A stretch of 64,000 nt of DNA. Source: Marmoricola sp. Its GTDB lineage: Bacteria; Actinomycetota; Actinomycetes; Propionibacteriales; Nocardioidaceae. Shown one piece after another: positions 20,118-28,956 of the stretch (positions are counted from its first letter, which is position 1; each line of letters starts with the position of its first letter). The stretch is taken from assembly GCF_025965215.1 (NCBI RefSeq), contig NZ_JAOPXI010000172.1:1-64000 (forward strand). The letters run 5' to 3'. The notes under the pieces are model-generated. The model searched no databases and was not told the origin of the DNA. It saw only the letters and a list, made by a program, of their open reading frames with translations. Both the position numbers and the translations under genes were made by a program.

Positions 20118-20615
20118 GTGAACCCAGAACTCGCACCGCGACCGATCGTCGTCGGCGTCGACGACAGCGCCGGCGCACGTGCGGCACTTCGGTTCGCGTT
20201 CGACGAGGGTCTCAAGCTCGACGCGCCGGTGATCGTCGTGACGACGTGGCTGCTGGGGTTCGCCCGGCGCACCATCACGACCCGACGGGTTCACGATGAG
20301 GCGCTCGAGGCTCGCCACGTCCAGGACGAACAGATCTCGCTCGTGCTCGACAGTCTCGACGGCGTACCTGAGTTCACGCAGGTCGTGGTCAACGACGTGG
20401 GCGGTCCGACGCTCATTGACGTGGCGCGCGAGGCCATGCTCCTGGTCGTCGGACGCGGTCGCCAGGACCCTCTCTCGCGTGCGTTCCTCGGCTCTGTCAG
20501 CGAGTTCTGCGTCCGTCACTCGCCGGTGCCGGTCGTCATCGTGCCCGATCCGTCGCGACGTGACGAAGCGTCAGCGGAGTCGCGGACCAGCCTGGCGGAG
20601 TCCGGTTCGTGGTAG
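20118..20615 (+). CDS. Universal stress protein (single domain)
   Basis: IVVGVDDSAGARAALRFAFDEG ... VVGRGRQDPLSRAFLGSVSEFCVRHSPVPVVIVP. Confidence 0.88.
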   Translation: MNPELAPRPIVVGVDDSAGARAALRFAFDEGLKLDAPVIVVTTWLLGFARRTITTRRVHDEALEARHVQDEQISLVLDSLDGVPEFTQVVVNDVGGPTLIDVAREAMLLVVGRGRQDPLSRAFLGSVSEFCVRHSPVPVVIVPDPSRRDEASAESRTSLAESGSW

Positions 20616-20619
20616 CGGG

Positions 20620-22341
20620 TCAACCCAGCGCGGGCGCAGCCCAGAGTAGGACCGTACCGGTGCCCACCCGCTGATCGGCCGTGCTGAACACGCCGTCGCG
20701 CCCGGCCGCCCGGCGAGCCATGTTGTCGAGCCCGCTGCGGTGGTCCGGCGCGCCCATACCCTGACCGTTGTCAGCCACCCGGAGCTCGACCCTCTCGGTG
20801 GACGCGGTGAGCGAGATCTCGACCATGGATGCCCGGGCATGGCGAGTCACGTTCGTCAAGGCCTCACGGACGACCGCGATGATGTCCTCGGCCAGCCCAG
20901 GGCTGACGATCGTGTCGACCGGACCCGCGAACCTCACCTCCGGGTCGAAGCCCAGCAGGCCGCTGATCTCACCCACGATGTCGAGCACGGCGGCGCGGAC
21001 CCCGGGCCCCTGGGGGCCGACGTGGTCGCGCAGTTCGAAGATCGAGTTGCGGATCTGCTGGATCGAGTTGTCGAGGCTGTCGACGACCGCCGAGATCCGG
21101 CTGGAGTGGACCGACTCCCCCAGGCCCATCGCCACGCCCTGCAGGGTCATCCCGGCTGCGAACAGCTGCTGGATGACGTGGTCGTGGAGGTCACGGGCGA
21201 TCCGGTCCCGTTCCTCGAACAGGTCCATGCGTTGCTGCTTCTCGCGTGATTCGGCCAGTTCGAGTGCCAGTGCTGCCTGGTTGGCGAACGTCGTCGCCAT
21301 CTCCATCTCGGAATCGGAGAAGGCGCGACCGGTGGACAGCCGTCCGACGACGAGAGCCCCGCGGATCCCGTCCGGTCCTGCCAGCGCCAGGACCATGGCA
21401 GGACCGATCGGCAGCAACTCGCGCACATGCAGCGACCCGTCTGCAGCCTCTTGCCCGGTGACCATCGTGGACACGCCGGAGGCCAGGACCTGCTCGGTCA
21501 ACGTCCCGGCCACCGGATACGTCGAACCGGTCAGTCGATCCGCTTCCAGGCCCACGGCGACAGCAACGGCGAGGCGTCCGTTCGCACCGTCCGGAAGCAC
21601 GACGGTGACGACGTCGGCGCGGGCGAGCCGGTGCACCTGCTCGGCAATGCTCCGCAACGGCTCGGTGCCGTTGGCGGTTGCGATCTCGACCGAGACGCCG
21701 GTCGAGGCCGACAGCCACTCCTGTCGGCGGCGCGCCTCCTCGAACAGTCTGGCGTTCTCGATCGCCACGGCCGCCGTAGCCGCCAGGGCCGAGGCGAGCT
21801 CGACGTCCTGCGCGGTGAAGTCGCCGTTGATCTTCTCGGTGAGGTACAGGTTGCCGAACACGTCGCCGCGGATCGTGATCGGGACGCCGAGGAAGGTGCC
21901 CATGGGCGGATGGTTGTCGGGGAACCCCACCGACCGGAGGTCGTCGCTCAGCTCGTGCAGCCGGATGGGCACCGGGTCGTCGATGAGAGCCCCCAGGACT
22001 CCCTTGCCCTGCGGCAGGTCGCCGATCAGGTCGACGACGTCCTGGTCGATCCCGACGTGGATGAACTGTTCAAGACCGTGACCGTCCGAGCTCACGACGC
22101 CGATCGCGCCGAAACGCGCGTCCAGTAACTCGCAGGCTGCTTCGACGATGCGGCGCAGCACGACCTCGATGGCAAGGTCGCTGATAATGCTCTGGTTCGC
22201 CTTGAGCAGTCCCCGCATCCGGCCCTGAGCCGATCGCACGTCCTGCGCGCGGGCGATGAGCTGCGAGAGGAGCTCATCGAGTTCGAGGGTCGGAGCACTG
22301 CGGTCACCGTCGTCGTGCGAAGGATGGACCGACTTGCTCAT
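20620..22341 (-). CDS. GAF-domain sensor histidine kinase, DevS/DosT-like
   Basis: Two GAF regions; DLHDHVIQQLFAAGMTLQGVA (HisKA_3); EALTNVTRHARAS. Confidence 0.92.
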   Translation of the reverse strand: MSKSVHPSHDDGDRSAPTLELDELLSQLIARAQDVRSAQGRMRGLLKANQSIISDLAIEVVLRRIVEAACELLDARFGAIGVVSSDGHGLEQFIHVGIDQDVVDLIGDLPQGKGVLGALIDDPVPIRLHELSDDLRSVGFPDNHPPMGTFLGVPITIRGDVFGNLYLTEKINGDFTAQDVELASALAATAAVAIENARLFEEARRRQEWLSASTGVSVEIATANGTEPLRSIAEQVHRLARADVVTVVLPDGANGRLAVAVAVGLEADRLTGSTYPVAGTLTEQVLASGVSTMVTGQEAADGSLHVRELLPIGPAMVLALAGPDGIRGALVVGRLSTGRAFSDSEMEMATTFANQAALALELAESREKQQRMDLFEERDRIARDLHDHVIQQLFAAGMTLQGVAMGLGESVHSSRISAVVDSLDNSIQQIRNSIFELRDHVGPQGPGVRAAVLDIVGEISGLLGFDPEVRFAGPVDTIVSPGLAEDIIAVVREALTNVTRHARASMVEISLTASTERVELRVADNGQGMGAPDHRSGLDNMARRAAGRDGVFSTADQRVGTGTVLLWAAPALG

Positions 22342-22448
22342 CCGGTCAACGTACTGCTCCGTCACTGCTCCCGGACCGGAATCGAGGCGGGGCCTCTGTG
22401 CGTCAGCTGAGCACCTCGGGCAGGAGGCGTGCGAACGGTCAGGACGAT

Positions 22449-22829
22449 TCAGTCCAGATCGCCGAGATCGACGTCCGAGAGGCACAGCACGCTTCCGTCG
22501 ACGTCAACGACCGCGTCAACTCCCTGAGCCGCCGCTGATGAGAGGCACTCCGGGCACGGCGCGTGTGCGAACGACACCGGAGTGCCGCGTCCGGCCGCGG
22601 CACCGCAGAGCGCGACCGGCTCCGGCGAACGGCGTATCTCGCGCAGGGTTGCCAGGTGCTGGCGCGGGCCGCCGGCACCGGTGACGACCCAGAGGTCGGC
22701 GAACTGCATCTGGGCTCCACCTCGGATCGGCTCGAAGCAAACTGCCCGCTCGTCGGGGCACAGGTCTCGGTCGATCGTAGGACGCCACGCCCACGCCCGC
22801 CACGCCCTGGGAGACCTGCCCCGTGGCAC
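22449..22829 (-). CDS. Hypothetical Cys-containing protein (start uncertain)
   Basis: Downstream of DevR-like gene, same strand; CAPCPEC motif; start could be the internal ATG at 22709. Confidence 0.45.
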   Translation of the reverse strand: MPRGRSPRAWRAWAWRPTIDRDLCPDERAVCFEPIRGGAQMQFADLWVVTGAGGPRQHLATLREIRRSPEPVALCGAAAGRGTPVSFAHAPCPECLSSAAAQGVDAVVDVDGSVLCLSDVDLGDLD

Positions 22830-22859
22830 GCGTCGCTGAGGTGAGCGGCGGCGTACTGG

Positions 22860-23510
22860 TCAGCCGGCGTCGAGCAGCTTGGCTGCGATCACGGCAGCCT
22901 GGGTACGGCGTTCGACCCCCAGCTTGGCCAGGACGCTCGACACGTAGTTCTTGACCGTCTTCTCGGCCAGGAACATGCGTTCGCCGATCTCCTTGTTGGT
23001 GAGGCCCTCGGTGATGAACTCGAGCAGCTTCATCTCCTGCTCGGTCAGGTCGGCGAACTCCGGAGCCGTCGTCGTCGGGTTGCGCACCCGGTCGAGGACG
23101 CGTGCCGTCAGCGCGGGGTCGATCAGCGAATGGCCCGCGGCGACGTGCCTGATCGCGTTGAGGAGATCAGAGCTCTTGATCTCCTTCAGGACGTAGCCCG
23201 CCGCCCCGGCCATGATGGCCGAGAACAACGCTTCGTCGTCGTCGTACGAGGTCAGGATCAGCGCGTTGATGCTGGCGTCGAGGGCACGCACCGTTCGACA
23301 AACCTCGATCCCGGTCCCGTCCGGAAGTCGGGCGTCCAGGATCGCGACGTCGGGCCGCAGGGCCGGGATCCGGTTGGCGGCATCGACGGCCGACCCGGAT
23401 TCACCGACCACCTCGATGTCGCCGGCTGCTTCCAAGAACGTTCTGATGCCCTGCCGCACGATTTCGTGGTCGTCGAGCAGGTAGACGCGGATCTTGTCGC
23501 TCTCAGCCAT
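22860..23510 (-). CDS. NarL/LuxR-family response regulator, DevR-like
   Basis: RVYLLDDHEIVRQGIRTFLEAAGDIEVVGE; HTH EFITEGLTNKEIGERMFLAEKTVKNYVSSVLAKLGVERRTQAA. Confidence 0.93.
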   Translation of the reverse strand: MAESDKIRVYLLDDHEIVRQGIRTFLEAAGDIEVVGESGSAVDAANRIPALRPDVAILDARLPDGTGIEVCRTVRALDASINALILTSYDDDEALFSAIMAGAAGYVLKEIKSSDLLNAIRHVAAGHSLIDPALTARVLDRVRNPTTTAPEFADLTEQEMKLLEFITEGLTNKEIGERMFLAEKTVKNYVSSVLAKLGVERRTQAAVIAAKLLDAG

Positions 23511-23910
23511 GGTTCAACAGTGACACGTCCCGCGCGGATGTACAGCCGCCGAGGCCAGGCTGGAGCAACGCCACGGGAGCGCGGGGCTCGGGTCCGAGCT
23601 CGACCGCGCACTCGCTGATGTTCATCAGGACCTGGGCCAGGCCCGAACGGCGCATCACCGGACCGTGGTGGATCGATCGCCCCAGCAGGCGCCCGGCGTT
23701 CATGACCTCGTCGCCCAGGCGAGGTGGGATCTGACGGTGGCTGGCGACGACGTGCACGATGGGTACCTGTGCCTCCTGAAGCTCAGCCAGCCGCAGTGCG
23801 TACTCGATGGCAGCGGCAGCAGCCGCGGAGCCGTCGGTGCCCACCAGGATCTCCGGGTCGGAGGTCCACTGGCACCGACGACCGATGCTGCGGAGTTGCT
23901 GGTTGATCAC
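23503..23910 (-). CDS. Universal stress protein-like, C-terminal half degenerate
   Basis: EILVGTDGSAAAAAAIEYALRLAELQEAQVPIVHVV; lacks the usual VVGSRG...LGSVS...CPV C-terminal motif; GTG start overlapping upstream USP stop. Confidence 0.65.
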   Translation of the reverse strand: MINQQLRSIGRRCQWTSDPEILVGTDGSAAAAAAIEYALRLAELQEAQVPIVHVVASHRQIPPRLGDEVMNAGRLLGRSIHHGPVMRRSGLAQVLMNISECAVELGPEPRAPVALLQPGLGGCTSARDVSLLNHG

Positions 23911-24809
23911 GCCGGAGCCTCGAAGATGACGGCGACCGGGCACTTCGCGTGCTCGATGACGATGGGGGCGTACGAAGCCGCACCCACGACGTCACCGAAC
24001 CCCGACGTACGGTGATGGCCGACGACAATGAGATCCGTCGAATCCGACTGGCTGGTGAGCCACGTGTCAGGGAACCCCGAGCCGAGGCAGGAACGTACAT
24101 GCACGTCGGGGAACTTCTCCCCCATCCCTGCAACTGCTTCGGCGAGCTGGAGGCGTTGCTCATCCAGGCCGGCGACGGTGCGGTCCAGCGCCTCGATCGC
24201 GCCGTCGAACCGGAGTCCGGGCACGGAGTACAGGACGGTCAGCGGCAGGCCCCGCAGGGATGCTTCGCGGTAGGCGAACTCGAGGGTGGGTCGCGTGATC
24301 TCGGTGCAGTCGGTGGCCACCAAGACTCCCTTGCGCACCTTGCCGGGGTGGTGAGGCCGTACGACGATCACCGGGCAGGTGGCCGCCCGCGCGACGGCGA
24401 CGCCGACGGACCCGAGGAACACCGACGCGATGCGCCCGCGTCCGCGGGAGCCGACCACGATGGCCGACGCCGTGCCGGCACGATCCAGGAGAACCTGATC
24501 AGCCCGGCCCCGGGAGAGGAACGTCACGACGGCCAAGCTCGGGAATCGTGCGAGAACGGCGTCACGACCTTCGGCGAGGAGCTTGCCGCCGCCCAGCTCG
24601 AGAGCATCGGTGATGTCGTCCGGGACCATGTAGGCACCGGCCATGGCTCCGAATTCGTACCCGGTCACGGGTTCGAGGGCGTGGACCAGAGTCAAGGTCA
24701 GGTTCTCGAGTACTGCCCGCTCGGCTGCCCACTTGACGGCATGGTCGGCATCCTGAGACCCGGCGTAGCCGACGACGATGGTGCCCGGGGTGATCGTTTC
24801 GCTGGTCAT
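23907..24809 (-). CDS. Universal stress protein, two tandem domains
   Basis: IVVGYAGSQDADHAVKWAAERA; VVGSRGRGRIASVFLGSVGVAVARAATCPVIVV; second domain KGVLVATDCTE. Confidence 0.92.
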   Translation of the reverse strand: MTSETITPGTIVVGYAGSQDADHAVKWAAERAVLENLTLTLVHALEPVTGYEFGAMAGAYMVPDDITDALELGGGKLLAEGRDAVLARFPSLAVVTFLSRGRADQVLLDRAGTASAIVVGSRGRGRIASVFLGSVGVAVARAATCPVIVVRPHHPGKVRKGVLVATDCTEITRPTLEFAYREASLRGLPLTVLYSVPGLRFDGAIEALDRTVAGLDEQRLQLAEAVAGMGEKFPDVHVRSCLGSGFPDTWLTSQSDSTDLIVVGHHRTSGFGDVVGAASYAPIVIEHAKCPVAVIFEAPA

Positions 24810-24881
24810 GGATCCAGCCTCGCCGGTGCGGCCCCTCGACAACATGGGCGAAGGGCCCGACCTGAAGGGCCGGATGGCCTC

Positions 24882-25730
24882 TCAGCGAACGACCACGACG
24901 GGGCACTCCCCGCGGTGCAGGACTTCCCGTGCGACAGAGCCGAGGAGCATCTCCTTGAACGCGTTGCGTCCGCGCGAGCCCACGACGACGAGACAGGCGT
25001 CGTCCGACAGCCTGGCCAACACCCGGGCCGGTCGTCCCACCACGGCGGTGCTACGGAGCGCGACGTCGGGGTAGTCGATGCGCACGCCGGCAACCAGGTC
25101 GGAGGCGAGGCGCTCCGCCGAGTCGACGAGGGTCGTATCGACGTCCTCCGGGAGAACGGCGAGTCCGGGCGAGTAGAAGGTGGGGTACCGGTAGGCGTAG
25201 ACCGCGACGACCTCCTCGCCGCTGAGCGCCGCGCGGTCGCAGGCGAACCCGACAGCGCGGAGCGACGCCGGCGACCCGTCGATCCCTACCAGGATCGTCC
25301 TGGAGCGCGGGTTGTGCGCAGCCCTGATCACTGCGACCGGGGCGGCCGCGTGACCGGCCAGGTGCTGGCTGACGGATCCGAGCCAGTGGCTCTCGATGAC
25401 TCCGCGGCCCCGGCTTCCGACCACCATGAGCGCTGCGCCCGCGGCCTCCTCCAGAAGCACCGGTACGGTCAGGCCGCGCTTCACGTCCACGGAGCCTCGA
25501 CCGGCGTGGCTGTGCTTGACGATGTCGCGGGCCAGGGCTGCGGCGCTGTCGGCGAACTCCTCCTCGTACTGCCGGACCGGCGGGGCGACGGCGTTCGGGT
25601 CCATCGCAGCAACAACGGCGCGTACTTCCTGGTGCGTGCGCCCGGCGGTGTCGACCGCCCAGTGGAGCGCGAGCGTGGATTCGTCGGATCCGTCGAAGGC
25701 GACGACGATCGGAAGACTGGTGGGCTTCAT
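24882..25730 (-). CDS. Universal stress protein, two tandem domains
   Basis: IVVAFDGSDESTLALHWAVDTAGR; VVGSRGRGVIESHWLGSVSQHLAGHAAAPVAVI; ILVGIDGSPASLRAV. Confidence 0.93.
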   Translation of the reverse strand: MKPTSLPIVVAFDGSDESTLALHWAVDTAGRTHQEVRAVVAAMDPNAVAPPVRQYEEEFADSAAALARDIVKHSHAGRGSVDVKRGLTVPVLLEEAAGAALMVVGSRGRGVIESHWLGSVSQHLAGHAAAPVAVIRAAHNPRSRTILVGIDGSPASLRAVGFACDRAALSGEEVVAVYAYRYPTFYSPGLAVLPEDVDTTLVDSAERLASDLVAGVRIDYPDVALRSTAVVGRPARVLARLSDDACLVVVGSRGRNAFKEMLLGSVAREVLHRGECPVVVVR

Positions 25731-25812
25731 GTCTCCAGACTGGTCGGCGCGACCCCTCGATGTGCAGAGCCGAACGGGCACCGAAAGGTGCCGGTCGGGC
25801 CGGTCGGGTCGG

Positions 25813-26559
25813 TCAGGCTGTCCTGCGTCGCAGGGTGAGCGCGCCCAGCACCAGCGCCGCGACCGTGAAGCCCGCTACCACCGCCAGATCGGCGCCAACG
25901 CGAGGATTCGTTCTCGTGCTCACGGCCGTCATGGCGTCCACCGCATAGGACAGCGGCAGGCAGTTCGAGATCGCGTGCAGGAAGCCGGGCAGCCGATGGC
26001 GATGGATGAACAGCCCACACAGCAGCATCTGCGGGATCACCAGCGCCGGCATGAACTGGACGGCCTGGAACTCGGTCCTTGCGAACGCGGAGACCAGCAG
26101 CCCCAGGGCAGTGCCGAGGACCGCGTCGAGGACTGCGACCACCAGCAGCAGCCAGGTCGGGCCGGAGACGTCGAGCCCCAGCCACCAGATCGAGACACCG
26201 ACGGCCAGCGCTGACTGGACGGCTGCGACAGCACCGAAGGCGAGCGCGTAACCGAACAGGAAGTCGGCCTTGCCCAGCGGCATCGCGAGGAGTCGTTCCA
26301 GGGTCCCCGACGTGCGCTCACGGAGCGTGGTGACCGAGGTGACCAGGAACATCACCACGAATGGGATCAGCGCCAGGAGCGCCGGGGCCAGGCCCTGGAA
26401 GCCGGTTCCGGTCTGGGCCGAGAACATCCACCGGAGCAGGGCGATGATCGCGCACGGCAGGACCAGCAACATGGCGAGCGTCCGGCGGTCCCTGCGCAGC
26501 TGGAGCAGGACCCTGCGCGCGACCGCGAGGGTGATACGGGGCGAGATTTCGGTGGTCAT
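25813..26559 (-). CDS. ABC-2 type transporter permease
   Basis: Multiple TM; LRERTSGTLERLLAMPLGKADFLFGY. Confidence 0.9.
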   Translation of the reverse strand: MTTEISPRITLAVARRVLLQLRRDRRTLAMLLVLPCAIIALLRWMFSAQTGTGFQGLAPALLALIPFVVMFLVTSVTTLRERTSGTLERLLAMPLGKADFLFGYALAFGAVAAVQSALAVGVSIWWLGLDVSGPTWLLLVVAVLDAVLGTALGLLVSAFARTEFQAVQFMPALVIPQMLLCGLFIHRHRLPGFLHAISNCLPLSYAVDAMTAVSTRTNPRVGADLAVVAGFTVAALVLGALTLRRRTA

Positions 26560-27269
26560 GAGGCGGCCTCGACGACTGCGAGGAATGCAGTTTCGACGTC
26601 GTGCGCCCCGGTGCTCTCGAGCAGCGCAGCCGGAGTCTGGTCGACGATCAGTCTTCCGTCCCGCAGCACGAGCAACCGGTCGCACCGGGTGGCTTCGTCC
26701 ATCACATGGCTCGAGACGAGGACCGTGGCGCCCGCGTCAGCGAGTCGGTGGAAGGTCGCCCACAGCTCCCGCCGAAGCACCGGGTCCAGGCCGACCGTCG
26801 GCTCGTCGAGAACCAGCACCGTCGGGTCGCCCAGGAGGGCCACGGCGAGGGACACGCGCGAACGCTGCCCTCCGGAGAGCCGGCCCACCAGCTGGGTCCG
26901 CTGCCGGGCCAGGTCCACGAGCGCGACGCACTCCTCGACGCGCTGGGCCGAGACGCCGAGGACGGCGGCGAAGAAGCGCAGGTTCTCCCCGACCGTCAGG
27001 TCCTCGTACACACTGGGGGCCTGGGTGACGTAGCCGATGCGCGAGCGCAGCGACGCCGAGCCCGCTGGTTCACCGAGGACCGAGACGCTGCCCCTGGTGA
27101 ACTTCTGAACTCCCACGATCGATCGCATCAAGGTCGACTTGCCGCACCCCGACGGCCCGAGAAGGCCGATGACCTGGCCCGCCGGAACCTCGAAGGACAC
27201 GTCGTCGAGGGCGGTGACCCTCCCCCGGACCACACCGAGTCCGGCCACAGCGATCGGGGACGTGGTCAT
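26556..27269 (-). CDS. ABC transporter ATP-binding protein
   Basis: GLLGPSGCGKSTLMRSIVG, RLSGGQRSRVSLAVALLGDPTVLVLDEPTVGLDP. Confidence 0.96.
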   Translation of the reverse strand: MTTSPIAVAGLGVVRGRVTALDDVSFEVPAGQVIGLLGPSGCGKSTLMRSIVGVQKFTRGSVSVLGEPAGSASLRSRIGYVTQAPSVYEDLTVGENLRFFAAVLGVSAQRVEECVALVDLARQRTQLVGRLSGGQRSRVSLAVALLGDPTVLVLDEPTVGLDPVLRRELWATFHRLADAGATVLVSSHVMDEATRCDRLLVLRDGRLIVDQTPAALLESTGAHDVETAFLAVVEAAS

Positions 27270-27291
27270 GCGATGACTGTAGGCACCACAA

Positions 27292-27327
27292 CGACCTCCC
27301 GGCAGCCCTGAGGCCTCCGGGAGGTCG
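27292..27327 (-). terminator. Hairpin downstream of the 27341-27937 gene
   Basis: CGACCTCCCGG ... CCGGGAGGTCG, 11-bp perfect arms. Confidence 0.6.
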
Positions 27328-27340
27328 CTGCTGTGGGGTA

Positions 27341-27937
27341 TCAGGCCGGCTGCGCGACTCGCGCGCCGACGATCGACTCGACCGTGAGCTCGACCCGGCG
27401 AGCGTGCCAGAACCCGAGCAGCACCAGCCCGAGCAGCGCAATGGCTGCTGCGAACGACACGTACGCGGCGATCCCGGCGATAGTGCCGATCGTGGCGAAC
27501 GCGTAGCCGTACAGGAGGAGACCCCGCAGGGTGTCACCCATGAAAAGGTTCTGGCGCAGGGCGGCCAGCTTCTGGCCGGCCGGGCTCGCCTTCTGAGCAT
27601 CGGACATGGTGACGAACTGCCCGCTGATTTGCGAGTAGGTCTGACCGTTCGCCATCTCGTTGAGGTGCACGAGGATGTAGTGGTTGGCGTACGCGTTCGC
27701 CTCGGGACCGGTGTCCAGCGGGCTGCCCGCGTACGGCCGCAGCGCGTTCGCGTCTGCCTTCGGCAGGGCGGCGAGGCCGGCAGCCGTCGGCATCGTGATG
27801 CTCTGCATGGTGAGCTGGTCATGAACCTGGTTGCCGATGAAGACATGTGCCCAGGTGAGCAGCCCTCCGGCCGCAATCAGGGCGACAGCCAGTGCGAGCC
27901 CCGCCCCAGAGATGAGCTTGTCGAATGCTGATCGCAT
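27341..27937 (-). CDS. Two-TM membrane protein with central extracytoplasmic domain (hypothetical)
   Basis: N-terminal TM GAGLALAVALIAAGGLL and C-terminal TM region FAAAIALLGLVLLGFWHA. Confidence 0.72.
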   Translation of the reverse strand: MRSAFDKLISGAGLALAVALIAAGGLLTWAHVFIGNQVHDQLTMQSITMPTAAGLAALPKADANALRPYAGSPLDTGPEANAYANHYILVHLNEMANGQTYSQISGQFVTMSDAQKASPAGQKLAALRQNLFMGDTLRGLLLYGYAFATIGTIAGIAAYVSFAAAIALLGLVLLGFWHARRVELTVESIVGARVAQPA

Positions 27938-28156
27938 GATGGTTCATTCCTTCCGTGTGGCGGAGAATGCTTCTCCGGACACCCTCACGCTAGGGAGGAC
28001 GGCGAGGCTGCGAGCAGGGCCACGTGGGCTCCGCGAACCGGCAAAGGTCCCCACTCCGACGGGACCTCTCGGCAGCTCTCCGATGTGCTCCTGCCTCGTC
28101 GCGCTCCCGCTAACCTCAGAGGCCAGCCCCGGGCCGCCGCCTCGAAGGAGCCGTCC

Positions 28157-28609
28157 ATGCCACGCCTGATCCGACCCGCCGCCGCGCTCCTGTGCGTGGC
28201 GGCCGTCGCGAACCTGGTCAGCGGGTGCTCGTCGGGTCAACCAGCGATCTCAACCCCACCGTCTGCGGTGACCAGCGCACCGAGCCTGACAGCCGGCGTC
28301 GCGAGCAACGGCACGACGGTGTCGCTGCAGCGGGGTGAGCGCCTGAGGGTGACCCTGTCGAGCACCTACTGGCGATTCGGTTCGGTCGCCGGTGGTGTCC
28401 TGGCTGCGTCGGGCCAGCGGACAACCCCGTCCACGACGCAGTCCGGATCCACCTGCGTGCCGGGACAGGGATGCGGGACTGCGTCCGAGACGTTCACCGC
28501 CACCAGGTCCGGACGTGCGCGGATCACCGCCTCGCGCACAAGCTGCGGCGAAGCCATGGCCTGTGTCGGCTCGGCCGGCTCCTACGAACTCCTCGTGGTC
28601 GTGCGCTGA
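28157..28609 (+). CDS. Secreted lipoprotein
   Basis: Signal peptide with lipobox LVSGC; Ser/Thr-rich linker then beta-rich domain. Confidence 0.7.
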   Translation: MPRLIRPAAALLCVAAVANLVSGCSSGQPAISTPPSAVTSAPSLTAGVASNGTTVSLQRGERLRVTLSSTYWRFGSVAGGVLAASGQRTTPSTTQSGSTCVPGQGCGTASETFTATRSGRARITASRTSCGEAMACVGSAGSYELLVVVR

Positions 28610-28734
28610 GGCGCGTCCCACCAGTCCCACCGGTCTAGTCCACTCGAACTGTCGGGGTTCGCTCCAGCCCGTAGCAGGGCGCGCCCGAAGTGCTCACCTG
28701 CGGGGTGAGATGGTCTGCGAATTCGCGAGACATA

Positions 28735-28764
28735 TTGTTTTGCCTGAGTTTACCTCTGTATGTC
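28735..28764 (+). promoter_or_regulatory. Candidate promoter for the 28814 small peptide gene
   Basis: TTGTTT (28735-28740), 18-bp spacer, TATGTC (28759-28764) in a locally AT-rich stretch. Confidence 0.4.
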
Positions 28765-28813
28765 AAATCTGTCCGACGAGGGCCGATGTCAGCAGAACGA
28801 GAGGGAGCCGACG

Positions 28814-28939
28814 ATGAAGAAGAACCTGGTACGCATGGGTCTGGTCCTGGCGATCACCGCAGGGGCGAGCGGAATGGCCACCGCGGCGAGCAGCGCGCAC
28901 GACCTGCCGCAACCGAACACCAAGCAGTACTGCTGCTGA
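28814..28939 (+). CDS. 41-aa secreted peptide precursor (not in ORF track)
   Basis: GAGGGAG RBS 7 nt upstream; MKKNLVRMGLVLAITAGASGMATAASSAHDLPQPNTKQYCC* with n/h/c signal-peptide architecture. Confidence 0.65.
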   Translation: MKKNLVRMGLVLAITAGASGMATAASSAHDLPQPNTKQYCC

Positions 28940-28956
28940 TCGCGTTCTCCCTGCCG

